Below, piece by piece: positions 45,555-57,832 of a DNA stretch of 64,000 bases. Numbering within the stretch: the stretch's first letter is position 1; each line of letters starts with the position of its first letter. The stretch spans positions 868,001-932,000 of the forward strand of contig CADCXD010000010.1 in assembly GCA_902806575.1 (NCBI GenBank). The letters are read 5' to 3'. Both the position numbers and the translations under genes were made by a program. Source of the DNA: Jackrogersella multiformis (lineage: Eukaryota; Ascomycota; Sordariomycetes; Xylariales; Hypoxylaceae). The notes beneath the pieces were generated by a model. That model was not told the origin of the DNA, ran no database searches, and saw only the letters and a program-made list of their open reading frames with translations.

Positions 45555-46480
45555 ATGGGACTGCCTAATTGTATAAACGGGGAGCTACTTATAGTATAAG
45601 AGGACCGGCCAAAAGTTAACATAGGAAAATTATGGGATTTTGTACGATATGTGGACATCGACAATTATTATAGATCTTCATATTAATAAGAGATTGTATA
45701 TTCATTATTATAACCAATCCCTTGTAATGGAGGGTATTTAATTTATTCTTAGAAACATGACGGAGCTGCTGAGTGATGTGGAGGCCAATGTACTCTCCTA
45801 TTGTTTTAGCCTTTATTACGTAGGGACCAACCCTGACCTTTATCTCAGTGCCCCTGACTGTAGTTTTATCAAATAAAGATCGCTGTTGTAGTTAAAAGTT
45901 AGTGTTTCGCTAATAGTGTATTTCGTCCGAGGTACCTATCGTCGTTTAAATGCCATAAGCTGACAGGTTGGGCAGGTGGGTTCAGACTGTTCAGTGGATT
46001 GTGGATTGTGGATGTAGGTACATAGTTTCAGTTTCATCTTCCATGTAAAAGCACGTGACGGCTGATTGACCAAGTACCTACCTACCTAGGAACTGATAAA
46101 AAGGAGGAAATGGGTAGGAATTCAAGGATATCCCAATAAAAGATAGAAATAGAAAGAAAGATAAAATCCGGGAAGTCTATTAATGCAAATGGTGCCAATA
46201 AGCTCCGGCTCCCGTACGAGGTAGCTAGGCCGCTTAGGTCGCGACACAATTGTACCTATGCCCAGTAGGTATGCGACAGGCTACCTGGGTAGCATCGAGT
46301 TTTAAACTTGGCATGCTAGTAATGGTTCTAAAATGACGGCATGAACCCACTCGGGTGCGGTAGTCCGGAAGCCAAGAACGAGCCGCCGCAGCATGCCAGT
46401 GAAAGTCAATTCTTAATCAGGTGTCAGGAAACCTTGGAAGTTTGCATTGCATAGTCGAACTACGTCTTGCCATCCAGCCA

Positions 46481-46556
46481 TCGTACCTACCTGCCTACCT
46501 GCCTGCCTGCCTACCTGCCTGCCTGCCTACCTAGGTACCTTAGGTAGGTAGGTAGC
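46481..46556. repeat. CCTACCTG/CCTGCCTG tetranucleotide run
   Basis: A run of CTAC/CTGC tetranucleotides followed by CCTAGGTACCTTAGGTAGG directly abuts the inverted-repeat element. It is the longest expansion of the dispersed palindromic motif in this window. Confidence 0.8.
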
Positions 46557-46810
46557 AGCCAGAGGGCGTCGGTGAAAGTGAGCCACCTTATACACACTTA
46601 ATATTCAATTTGACATAACAATATCATTTTTTGGATATAAATAACACAATTTCCATACATATACTACTTAATGGATAAATTTAATTGTAATAATTTTCAA
46701 GAATTTTAATTCTGTTGTTCTCGAGACAATAAGTGAGTCTAAAGTTAAGTTACCTAATTAAGTGATCATTAGTTTAGTGGCTCACTTTCACTGACGCCCT
46801 TCTGGCAGCT
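46555..46810. mobile_element. MITE-like element with about 30-bp terminal inverted repeats
   Basis: The left arm, starting GCAGCCAGAGGGCGTCGG and running on through TGAAAGTGAGCCAC, is matched by the reverse complement of the right arm (AGCTGCCAGAAGGGCGTC, then AGTGAAAGTGAGCCAC) with only a few mismatches. The 190-bp interior is AT-rich and non-coding. A TA dinucleotide flanks both ends, which would fit a Tc1/mariner-type target duplication, but the flanks are themselves repeats, so this is weak. It is a probable non-autonomous DNA transposon unrelated in sequence to the one at 275-476. Confidence 0.72.
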
Positions 46811-48075
46811 TACCTAGGTAGGTAGGTAACAGTGTGTATTCGTTATCAAGAAGGCGATCTTAGCGATGGGAGTGTTTGGAACTGCGACGTTCTTTGAAAT
46901 CTTTGAAACCCGAGGAAGGCTGTGCAAATTTAGTCAAAATTGCGGCGTTGCGAAAAGCACCAGATGTAAGAGCATATGATCAATCACGAACTGGCCCCAA
47001 TTTTGAATACGAATTGTACTTAGACGTGGACCTAGTAAAAAGTGTAGATAGAAACTGAGGCCATCAGTTTACACTAAGTAGGTAAGAAAGTGGATCGCGG
47101 TACGATCTACGGAATACATCCATACACTAGTCACATCCTAGTCACATCCTAGTGGGCAATGTGGGCAATGACGAAGTTTAACTTATTAAGCTGCACCAGA
47201 TCTCTGCAACCACCCTCCAGCGCCTTTAAAGGTTAACCCCCCTTAAGTTCACGGGTACTTCCACACTGGCAGACTGGATACATTATAGTGACTACCATCT
47301 ACCATCTACCTTAGGTACCTAGGTGTAGGTAGGTACAGAAAATGAACTCTTCTATTTCATAATGGTAGATGGTTGTTCTTCTATGACATGAAGTACATAT
47401 TTAGATGTTGATTATTATTATAATCATTATTACATATCGGTATATTTACCAAGGTAACATGTTTATTTATTTGCTGACTGTGTTATGTATCCAAGGCACG
47501 CCACCAGCGCGGATATCTGGCATATGAGTGGTCGAATCTCGCTCTATTTCGGATATTTGTGCTACCTCTTCAGCATGTTGCAGACACACCCTCCTTCCCT
47601 CTTTCCCCCTTTGAGTGGTGAGTGGCCAATGTGGCTGATACCCGTGGACCTGCTTTTACTTGCTTTGCTGCATCCCCCTTTCCTTGTTCTCGGGATCCAG
47701 AGAATACCTTTAAACCAGGGAAGGGACTTTGGATTTTCTTAGCATGTCGTACTTTTCTCTCCCTTTTCATTCCTGAATCGTTTCTTTAACTATTTCCACT
47801 CGTTGTTACTCATTGTGACTCTATCCTCCATCTCACCGACAACTCACTCGTTAATGTTGTCCCATTGTCTTTCCGTTTAATCGTCGTCTCCCGAATCTTC
47901 TCCCAAACTGTTTGCTATTAATTCTTCTGCCTTCTGCGACCCTCACTCGTTCAGGATTGCAATCAGCAAAGTGAACTTATCTGGCTTAACCAACATCTCT
48001 CACCTTACCATCATCATCGAATCCAAACCAGCATAGCCAATTGACTAGGTATTTAGGGGCCATATCAGTATCATA

Positions 48076-49630
48076 ATGCGCTCGTTCGCTCTCACGTCCG
48101 CTCTAGCGGCGGCGAGCATGGTTCATGCCGGACCTACTCCCACTGAACCAGAATTACCCAAACGCGCCGATTCTCTGCCCACAGTGACCGCGTCTGGCAA
48201 TGGTATGTCTCTAATCGCCTCCACCCTTCGCCCTCATCTTATATAGAGGGAATATGGAAACTAATGACGGATGGTAGCTTTCTGGGCCGGTGACAAGCGA
48301 TTCTACATTCGAGGCATCGACTACCAGCCTGGTGGTTCTTCTCTCAATCTCGATCCTCTTGCCAGTACCACCACTTGCATGAGAGATATCGCCAAGTTCA
48401 AGCAACTCGGCGTGAACACGGTCCGTGTCTACTCTGTTGACAACTCAGCCGACCACAAAGAATGCATGCAGGCCTTGAATGATGCTGGCATCTACTTGGT
48501 TCTCGACGTCAACAACCCCCAGTACTCTATAAACCGAGACAAGCCAGCACCGTCATACAACGACGTCTACCTCCAGAGTATCTTTGCAACCATCGACGAG
48601 TTCGCCAAGTATGACAACACGCTGGCTTTCTTCTCGGGCAACGAAGTCATCAACGACAAGCCCGAGTCAGTAAAAGCTGCTCCTTACGTAAAGGCCACCA
48701 CTCGTGATATGCGACAGTATATCGGCTCGCAGAAGATTCGCAAGATCCCTGTTGGTTATTCCGCCGCCGACGTCAGCCAGAACCGTATGCAGACTGCACA
48801 GTATTTTAACTGCGGTTCTGATGATGAGCGTAGCGACTTTTTCGCTTTCGTGAGTCCTTCCCAATTCTAGTTGGATGGCGTTTTAGAAGCTGACAAATCT
48901 GGTGTAGAACGACTATTCTTGGTGCGCCCCATCTTCATTCCAGCAATCGGGCTGGGACCAGAAAGTTAAGAACTTTACTGGTTACGGTTTACCCATTTTC
49001 TTGTCCGAGTGGGGTTGCACTACGAACGGCCGCACATTCGAGGAGTTGAGTGCATTGATGAGTGATCAGATGTCCGGCGTTTACTCGGGTGGCTTGATGT
49101 ATGAGTACAGCAGAGAAGGCAACGGGTTCGGTATTGTCGAGCTCTCCGGAACATCTGACTCAGTTAAGGAGGACCCTGAGTTTGAAAAGTTGGAATCAGC
49201 TTTGAGCAAATACCCGGCTCCTACCGGGGATGGCGGCTTTACTTCCACCACCGCCGCGGTGGCTTGCCCGACTGTTGACGATACTTGGGATCTTGAGGGC
49301 TGGGGTGCAAGCGCGCTTCCTGCTATTCCTGAAGGCGCAATTAAGGTATGCAAGCCATCCGACTGATTATTAATAATTAGATGCACAGGTCTAACATATT
49401 TACAGTACATGACCCAAGGAGCCGGTGCCGGACCCGGACTCAAGGGTGACGGTTCCCAAGATGCTGGAGGTACTTCGACGGGCACTGCTTCAGCCGGCTC
49501 CGGATCTGTGACGGCGACAGCCTCGGGTGAGAACGGCAGCGGCCGACCAGCCCCGCCAATGGACATGGGTGTCTTTTTCGTCGCTGGTGTCGTTGGTGTC
49601 TTTACCCTTGCCGGCACTTTATTGTTGTAA
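48076..49630 (+). CDS. GPI-anchored 1,3-beta-glucanosyltransferase (GH72)
   Basis: Exons 48076-48202, 48278-48849, 48908-49345 and 49406-49630 encode 453 residues. A signal peptide (MRSFALTSALAAASMVHA) precedes the GH72 domain: FYIRGIDYQPGG, GVNTVRVYSVD, acid/base Glu165 in FFSGNEVIND and nucleophile Glu267 in IFLSEWGC. These are the family's catalytic residues, which cut and re-ligate beta-1,3-glucan chains in the cell wall. After the domain there is a Gly/Ser/Thr-rich stalk and a hydrophobic C-terminus (VFFVAGVVGVFTLAGTLLL) expected to be replaced by a GPI anchor. No Cys-rich X8 (CBM43) module is visible, so it belongs to the GH72-minus subgroup (Gas1-like architecture without the box). The long pyrimidine-rich leader and its introns are typical of highly expressed cell-wall genes. 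Confidence 0.95.
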
Positions 49631-50347
49631 AGCGATATTCACTTTTCTTGAAACGACTTTTTTTTCGAGGGGGGAAACAATTAAACTTCCCAAAATAACG
49701 GCACGGGTGCACGGGCGTTTATAGATGGCGATCCGGCCCATGCCGGACCTTTCTGGGGATCAACACCCTACCGGCATATAATAGCTCGGAGGCGGCAGAA
49801 GAGTAGGTAATCCCGATGCGATACATGATAGCTAGGGCCCCTGCGCCTCATGGACATGAGAAACATATAATTCGGACACAACAAGGACGGACGGACGGAC
49901 GGATGGATATTAGATGTATTCTGGAGCTGGCCTTACTAGAGGACTAAAATCACAGAAATTGGCGAAAAAAATTATGACATCATTTTGTTCGACGGAGTTG
50001 TACAGCTGTAATAACTATCGAAATAGGAGAACTCGGCTTTATGATTATACGTCGGCGGCCTGTTTTCTACGGTGTGCAACCACAACAACAGTGCTACTCT
50101 TTATGCTCGGTATTAAAACGATGTAAATAAGAGGTACGTTAGCCGGTTTCTCTATACCGTACACTCGCCCTTATGACCATATGCTATGCTGGATGCTAGA
50201 TACTGGATATTATATGTTTGTAGTCGGTACGTGCCCGACGCCGAAGATATAGTGTATGTATGTAAAACCTCGATGCGGGTTCTCCAGCCCGTTTCCCTTC
50301 CTCGAGTTCAAAAGCAAGTACGGAATAGAAGGCGCCCAGCCTGTTAA
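49631..50347. other. Spacer between convergent genes
   Basis: No gene is supported. A GGAC tetranucleotide run (GGACGGACGGACGGACGG) lies at 49886-49904. Confidence 0.6.
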
Positions 50348-52006
50348 CTACTTAGGCGTCTCCGGTTTGCGGCCGTGCACAACCTGGACCTCCATGTATG
50401 GCGACTTTCGTCTGTCGCGCAGCTCCTGGCGCACGCGGTAGAGGTATAGCTGGACTTGCTCGCGGGACCAGCCTAGCCCGTTGGTGAAGAGATATAGCAC
50501 GAAGCCTGTGAGGAGGGAGATAGGCCGGAGCTCTTCGTTAGCCTCGGATACATGCGAGATACGAACGAACAGAAAGGAGAAAGGAGAAAGGGGTAAAAAG
50601 GTGGAAGGAGGTACGTACCTTCCATGCCTTCTTCCATTGCAGACCTAGCGAACGTGCCGATCTCCCTTAGATGCGGTTCGGATGAGAAAGGCGTAAGGGG
50701 GCATTTATAGCGGCGCATGGTGATATCGACGAAACCGGCGCGGCGGAAAGAGTTGACGACGAGGCCGTCCTCGATAATGTTCATGGGTCTCGGGCCTTCT
50801 TGGTTCGCACCGCCATACTTAAGAGCCGCTTCTTTGAATAAAGGAGCCCATTCAGATAGGGCGGAGCCGTCACCTTCAATTATAGTGCCGTCGTCGCTGC
50901 GGACATATATCGAGGGTTCTACTGACTCTGACCAGCCCCCGGGCTCCAACGCACGAAAGACCTCGGCGTACAGTGCATCCCAGTCGCGGATCGCGCCGAA
51001 TAGGTATCTCACGTGAACAAAATCAAAGGAGTTGGGAGTGTAGGTCCAGGGTATAGCAGTGCAGTCATCTATTTCGAAGCGGAGATTTACAGGTACCCAG
51101 TAAGGTTGCGTTGGTGAGATATCGGTCCCTATTACTTCACATTCCGGAAACGTGTCTGCGAAGTCTCTGTGACGCAGTGTTAGAGAGTTAGCTAGAGGGG
51201 GGGCTGGAGGGTTAATTCACATTGCCCAGATTCCTAGAGGACAAACCGGCTGTCAGCACTAGGAGAGACGGAATCGAGCTGGACCACTGGACAGCTGGCC
51301 TCACCTGTTCCGCATCCGATATCGAGCGCTTTCTTTGGGTTATCCCCGATGGGGGCTAAGAATAACTTGTCACCGAACAAAAGTGTGAGTGTATGGTGGC
51401 TGTTCCGGCGCAACGAGTCAGCTTCGGAACTCATCACTGACTAGGGACTTGACACCTACCAAAGATCCATAGAATTTCCTTGTATATCATCGTTGGGTGA
51501 CCTAGATAGGTTGAGCGGCGAAAGGCCAGAATGTCAGTGCGATGTTATAATAGGGGATTGAGATGACTGTACCAATAATCTGTATTGCCCCTCGTACTGT
51601 GGAATCTTCGTCCATGGATCGTGCGATACGCGACGATGCTCGCTGACAGCGAGGCGGTTGAACTCACACTATTTAACCCTACCGATGAGAAGAAGGTTAC
51701 ATATTTGGAATTTCGGCTCTTTACTCACGCGTCATCGCCCAGTGCTGAGTCCAATTCCCAGAACTCGGCGTCGATATCGGGCTAAAATCTGAGGGTTAGA
51801 TCTAATAAACTCCGGTCCAATAGCATAACTTCGGGACCTGAGGGACTTCGGGTTTAGCACTGTACCTGTGCTTGTAACCAGCGAGAAACAGTAGCCGAGT
51901 CCGAGGCGCTAGCTAATGACGGGCCGACTATAGTTGGGACGGAGTCGGCTACAGGATCCTTCTCCGTGGCCGGCTCATCCGCCGCCGCTGACGGGCGTTG
52001 CGCCAT
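50348..52006 (-). CDS. LaeA-like SAM-dependent methyltransferase
   Basis: Eight exons are read: 52006-51866, 51781-51729, 51668-51573, 51501-51460, 51399-51305, 51233-51221, 51166-50619 and 50505-50348, giving 334 residues. Joined, the middle reads SIVAYRTIHGRRFHS, YWSPNDDIQ, HHTLTLLFGDKLFLAPIG, then the SAM site KKALDIGCGTGIWAIDFADTFP, GTDISPTQP, FDFVHVRYLFGAI and EPGGW. This is the motif order of the fungal LaeA/Llm family. LaeA itself is a nuclear regulator of secondary metabolism; most relatives have no assigned substrate. Exon 6 is only 13 nt but is needed to complete the GIWAI loop. The ATG near 51435 that opens the SAM-domain frame lies inside an intron. No biosynthetic genes adjoin it. 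Confidence 0.88.
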
Positions 52007-55000
52007 GCCAGGTTACTAGTCAGCCAAGACACGAGTTCGCCGTCTAAAGACGGGGAATTATCGCGGATGTGGGGTATTAGTCAAAGATAACCCCTAGGGG
52101 AACTACTAGTGCACTCTAAATCGAGCGGGAAGAAGAAGAATTAGCGTTGGTGGATGATGCAAAGACGATCGTAAGGGCAGACGGCAGGTCAAGAGGAGAA
52201 CTGGCGTTCTCGCCCAACGGAATATTGCCGTCCTAAGTAGGCCAGCTGCCCGTTGTATGCTAACAAATGATGAGAGAGGAGCCCCCCCTTTCCAGAGATT
52301 TCTTCTTCCGGGAATCTATAGGTAGGGATATGAGAAATATCTGCGGGAGATGGGCACTTCTAGCAACGGCGACCACTAGGATAATAGTAGACGACAAAGG
52401 AAACAGAAGATCGACAGCTCAGGCATTCGTCCGCGTAGCGTACGTAGTAGGTCAGTTAAGATATTGTGTATGCTTGAGACGTGGTCTGCTTTCAACCAAT
52501 CCGGGATCCGTTCCCGCCCCATGTCGCCGATCACTGCGTTGACTAGAGGATTTATCTTGACCAACACCTTGTCGGTTCAGTGGTCCCGATAGCTTACATA
52601 AGGCATTAGCTCATATAGCCATAGTATTGCCATGCCTTAGGGTAGCATCGAGAAGCAGGAAGTGGTTTTGAATGGAATTTCCCGAAGGCTATTGACTATT
52701 GAGGCTGGAAAGGCTGCCATCGGTAGCATCACGCGGAAGTCTTGACAGGGTATAGGCTAGAGTGTGGAGTCGGCAACGCAACTCTTCATAAAGGACCCCC
52801 TGGCTATGGATCCCTGTAGCCACGCTTCTGCATGTGCTTTCTCGTACAAAAACGGTATGTGATTTCGGCCAATTTCGAGCTAACCGCCTTCTCGAATCGA
52901 AAGGAAAGCAGCAAAGCTTGGGATTCAGGCTAGCGTTGATAGTCGATCAAGCATGAGCCTATCTCCCTCCCCTGCTGGTATCCTAACATCATATCAATGC
53001 TTGTAACATATGTGGTAGTAGTGTAGTAGTACCTAGTAGTGATTAGATACTCAAACCCATGCATATATAGTGTAGAAGGTATACGCTACGATGTGACGAT
53101 ACCCTTACCTACCAGGTAGGTAGTGTACACTAGTAATAGTACGCAAAACGGCGAAAACCTGGTTTCGACGTCTATTATAAGCTCGTCTTGCACCTCGGAA
53201 ATATTGGGCGTCTGACGCAAAGCGCAATCAGTTAGTCATGCCATTCCTTCCCCTTCAATTTGGTCATCTCAAGCGTCAGACGAAGCTACCCGTATGTATC
53301 TAGGTAGGTATATATGAAGAGATATTAAAGACAGTTAGTGGCGCCGTCGTGCAAAAGAGGTCACGGGGTTGCACTGCATACTCGTTAAGGACGCGTTGGT
53401 CGGACGACGTGTTTTAGATGTCGCCTTACCCGTTCTTTTTTTCCCCGTTGTCAGTGCTCGCCAGCCCACATTGCGGGATATCTCAGCCCACGGAGTGTAT
53501 TATTTCGGACCGATAGTCATGATTCGTCGGTTACGGGGTGTGTGGGAGCGTATGGCAAGGAAATTCGTAGTGGGACGAGGAACATTTACATGAGAACGCC
53601 ACTTCGCCCTGTCTCGAGATAGCCCGATATTATTTCGAGTATATCGCTGCCGTGCCAATGCTTGGAATACCTAACACGCGTATGAGATGAAGGTAGTACG
53701 GTACCTGTCTAGGTGGATATGGGATCAAATCCGGATGCTACCTACACATGCTTCATGTAGGCACATAAGGCAACTAGAGGTGTGTTGTCACTTCAATGCG
53801 GTTATTCTATACCGGTACCATAAGCTAGGTAGGTTATTAAAGGAAAATCTAAGTAGGGTAGTAGTGTATAGGAAAATCGGATAGAATAACAAAGTGGGAT
53901 AATCACTCGACTCATTCGATCACATCAACCGAGGGTGGGTACTAAGGTTACCTGTTTCCAACACGTTCCTTCTTTTGATACATACTTTGGGGCAGGTACA
54001 GCTGGTACAGGTAGCCGTGGGTAAGTGCTTCCTTTCGATACTGAGGTCGTTACACGTGTAATAAAGTTGAACTCTGCCTTGGTAAAGGGAACATTGAATA
54101 CTAACTACCCAAGGTACCTATAGGTATCCATCACTCATCCCTATCTCCATACATCCTTAAGTACCTAGGTATTTATAGATAGGTAGTTATCGAGGTATTT
54201 CAAGGAATATCTCTTGCGTTGTGTCATAAGATGTTACTCTCTTTGATACTCAATGGTATCAAGTAATGATAAGGGCCATTACTTGCTCATAGATAGGTAT
54301 AAGTTAGATGCTACAGATATAAGACAAGAGATATGAGACGCTTTGAAGGAGTTCATTAAACTTCAAGGTAGGGATCCTATAATTTCTACACAGTTACGGC
54401 ATATAAGTCTAAGATCAACTAATAATGGACGACACTGCGAGGTTGAAACCAATTTAAATATATTCTATCACATGCATAACAACGCCGAGGAATACTTAAC
54501 TTAATTACATTACATATCTGGCAGCCTGGGCAGGTAATGACGATATTTGAGCTGGGAGACACGACAAAAAGATACCTAACCATTAATAGGTATCTAATAA
54601 AATATGGAACGTTATAGAGAGAATATATATATAGGTACACAAGAGTAGTGTAGTTGTCAACTCATAGTCCAATATAAAGTCCTATTTATTGATACAAGTC
54701 GTTAGATATATACCTTAAGTAAGCAGATATAGATATATTTAAATGATTTTATATTGGCTCGGAAACTATCCACCAACAATTATCAATAGATAAAACCCGG
54801 TTCTCAATAGTCCGAACCATGGCTCCGCGAACGGTTGCATTGTTGTGCAAACCTGTATTATGGTTCCCTTTACCATACCACTACGTACACTACCTACCTA
54901 GTACCTAGGTAGGTAGGTAGTTACCCTTAACCAGGCTTGAGTTCCAATGTCGTATCATTACCTATTATCAGTATACCTAGTATATAATAAAGGAGCAAGA

Positions 55001-55066
55001 TACAATATCCAACTCGTACGTCTCCCGCCTTATCTACGCGGCAAAACCAGAATCTTAGCAACAACA
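52007..55066. other. 3-kb gene-free, partly AT-rich spacer
   Basis: I find no supportable gene in this longest coding-free stretch. ORFs at 52267-52542, 53369-53593 and 54947-55264 have no motifs, and the last is antisense to the dioxygenase's final exon. The part from about 54150 is AT-rich. Motif copies occur at 53106-53122, 53295-53310 and 54891-54920. It may be old, mutated repeat sequence. Confidence 0.5.
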
Positions 55067-56579
55067 TCACGCCTTCGCAGCCAGGGCCAGGGCCTCCCTG
55101 CGGCTCTTGCTCAGGGGGTCCAAGTACGGCTTCTCGCCCAAGCTGACGGCGCGGGAGCCCGTGCGCTCCCCCAGGCCCTGGTGCAGGTAGTCCGGGGTGG
55201 CGGCGTGGTAGACGCTGCGGTTGTCCCACTACGCGAGTCAGCAATCACGTCTTTGGATACCTAGGTAAAGGGCTTAGGGGTTTCAGGCATGTCTCAGGAG
55301 CGACAACTCCCAAGACAGGCTAAGAAGGGCAGAAGAAAGAAAGAGCGAAAGGAAGAAAGGAACTCTCGATGTTACATACGATGGCGAGGTCGTTGGCGTC
55401 CTGCCAGCGGTGGCGCACCTGCAGGTCGTGATTCTCGACCACGAGCTGCACGAACCAGTCCAGCAGGCCCTTAGACTCGGCCTCCGACAGCCCGTGGATG
55501 CTCTTGACGTGGTGGCCCACCGCGAACACGCTCTTCCATCCCGTCACCGGGTTCGTCCGCACCACCGGGTGCACCGCCTCCAGCACCTCGCCCGCGTTCT
55601 CCGGCGCCCCGCGCTCCGCCGAGTAGATCTTGAAGTTGTGGCGCTCGGCCGCCTCGTTGAAGGCCGGCTGCGCGTAGTACGCCGTCAGCGTGTCCAGGAA
55701 CCCGCGCACCGGCTTCGAGATGCGGTCGTAGAGCTCGTAGCCCGAGGCCCAGAGGGTGTCTGCTCAGCAGGTCAGTTACCAAGTTTCGTTATTTTCCCCT
55801 TTGTCGATCGTCCACGACATGCGGCGGGTACGCACCTCCTCCGGTCTTGGGCAGCTGCGTTAGCCGCAGAAGCGCGTAGTCGCTAGGGATCGGCTCGAAT
55901 GTGATATCGGAATGCCATTGGTTCTTTTGCGACTGCTTCTGCTCGGCCCATGAGGTGTTCTTGGTGTAGAGCTTCTTGGCCTGCTGCGACGAGATGGTGC
56001 TGATCTCGTCGTCCTTGCCGCCGAGCTCGCGGCTGGAGTTGATGATCGGGTGGATGTGCAACTTAGAGGTGGCCGGCTTGCCGGATAGCTCGCCGAGCCT
56101 TTGGACTAGCTCCTTTTGCAGGTCGTTGTCGATATTGTCCTGTTTGCGGAAGAATACTACACCCCTTTGGGATACTAAAATAAACGTCTTAGTCTATGTT
56201 GCTCTTACACTTAGGTCGATGGGCAGACAGGTTGGATGAGGTTTGGTTTTCTCATACCTGTGATGGCTAGATCACGGAGCAGCTCGTCTGAATTCGGGGC
56301 ATGTAGCCATTCGGCCAAATCTACGTCTATAAATTCTCTCCCAATCACAGGTGTGACATCGAACTGCTTGAACTGATCCAGAGCACCGCTTAGCTTCAGG
56401 GGTTCCTTGTGGCCGGTTTCGAGTTTGGGTAGTTCATTTTCCAAGTCCGTAGCACCGACTGCGAGGCCATTGTCCACCTTCGGGCTCTCTTGATTAGTCC
56501 CCTTCTGAGCTTCGGGTACAATCTTCTGCTTGATACCCTCGACAATTGGAACGACAATCTCAGTTGCTGACGGAGCCAT
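55067..56579 (-). CDS. TauD/TfdA-family Fe(II)/2-oxoglutarate dioxygenase
   Basis: Exons 56579-56258, 56174-55836, 55759-55380 and 55228-55067 give 400 residues. The iron ligands are His195 and Asp197 in QWHSDITFEP and His355 in NRSVYHAATPDY; the 2-oxoglutarate-binding arginine lies in the downstream LGERTGSRAVS. The family hydroxylates sulfonates, herbicide-type ethers or amines, often releasing sulfite or an amine from taurine-like substrates. Fungal members this size are usually called taurine catabolism dioxygenases; the substrate here is unknown. The first 60 residues are a charged, low-complexity leader. The ATG at 56579 is preferred over one 41 codons upstream (56702) because that leader would add an improbable hydrophobic stretch, although a signal anchor cannot be excluded. 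The catalytic core is intact, so I expect activity. Confidence 0.92.
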
Positions 56580-57832
56580 TGTGCAAGTTGTATAGCGAGG
56601 AGGAATACCGATGTGGTAGAAATTCGCGAGATTCAATTGGAAAGGAGGCTCTCTCTTTATTAGTAGTATTATGATCAAAATCAACAAACTGATTCGGCCC
56701 ATGGCTTATATATAATATATCTTAATCTATCAAAGGGATAGTAGCCATCTGCCGAGTTCGGACAGCCAATAGATGGCGTGAGCTGAGCCATTCTAACGCC
56801 ATTTCTTGGAGGTCACCCCTTTGGGCGAAGGTTTCCCTTTATGCACATCTAGAGTTGGATCACATCTTAATCTGATAAGCTTCTTGCATGAGGGATGGTA
56901 TCGCGATGTTGTGACTGGCGCGGCGTGTACTTATTCACCATGGTAGCGTTGCGGGGATTGTGACATATACTACTAGCCTGACGTGATCGACTATACCATC
57001 GCTTTGACAAATTATAGTTCTCATAGAACGACAACCGAAACGTCGAATTCCCCGCAAACCCAACTATGACTCATGAGCCAGCTTTACTTTACCATTGTGA
57101 CTGTGTCGGTGTAGTGTAATACCCGTTCCTAAGATTATATGTTAGTGATTTGCCAAGCCATCAATGTGTCGCCGAAGTCCATCGAATTGAAAATTCTACT
57201 AGTCAATATATTCCAGTCCTCTAGTAAACAGCACGCTCCAAGATAGAATATTTAAGTAGTTAGAATCAATGATTATCTCTTAGTAGGACCATTACATACT
57301 TAACCTAATAGTAATCGATTATAATATTATATAATAGTCCATTATTATATGACATAATATTAATAATATAAAGTATCCTTCAAATGTTCAGACACGTATA
57401 TTAATTGATATTAATAGTTATTGTATTACTGGAAGTAAAATAAGTTAGCATGAATATAAACATTATGAAGCCATCCACGTATTTATACTGGCTACATGCA
57501 GTAGAGTATAATAGCAATAATAAGAGTTGCCTAACTCTACCACAACCCTAAGGTACCTATGCATTAGGTTACATCAATTTAATCTATTTCTAAGAATTTT
57601 ATACAATACCTAGGTAAGTAACCTTTATATTGTTTATTAGTTGTCGAGGCTGTTGTTATTAACCCATAGTTATATTATCACTTACTAATAGCATGCGTCC
57701 ATCTAGAAAGCAACTCTGTCTAATATGCTAATCTTTAACCCCGGTCTATATATAATTAATCCTCCGAAGCATTTCCATGCTATGGAAGCAAGTAACTCGT
57801 GACTGTAAACGCCTATTGATTTGTCTCGTCTA
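56580..57832. other. AT-rich spacer
   Basis: No gene is supported. About 57250-57480 is very AT-rich, with short TAATATTA-type inverted units, and may be mutated repeat DNA. Confidence 0.55.
56706..56720 (-). promoter_or_regulatory. Possible TATA box of the dioxygenase gene
   Basis: ATATATTATATATAA lies about 130 bp upstream of the minus-strand start at 56579. The assignment is from composition and distance. Confidence 0.35.

Larger units (their letters stand above)
45555..48075. other. 2.5-kb spacer with inverted-repeat element
   Basis: The stretch holds the MITE-like element at 46555-46810, a dense run of CTACCTGCCTGCCTGCC units and palindromic motif at 46481-46556, more motif at 46811-46830 and 47310-47335, and an AT-rich block at about 46610-46740. 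The last 300 bases are the pyrimidine-rich leader of the GH72 gene. Small ORFs (46876, 47485) are unconvincing. Confidence 0.6.

Noticed and set aside
46481..46556. Possible CRISPR-like or telomeric repeat array
   Set aside because: The units are 4-bp steps of CTAC/CTGC without spacers, in a eukaryotic genome. This is simple-sequence expansion of the dispersed motif.
51234..51437. Apparent methyltransferase start just upstream of the SAM motif
   Set aside because: The ATG and the following 15 codons fall in an intron with GTAGGT, a CTGAC branch-like site and an AACAG acceptor. The spliced model restores family sequence from a start at 52006.
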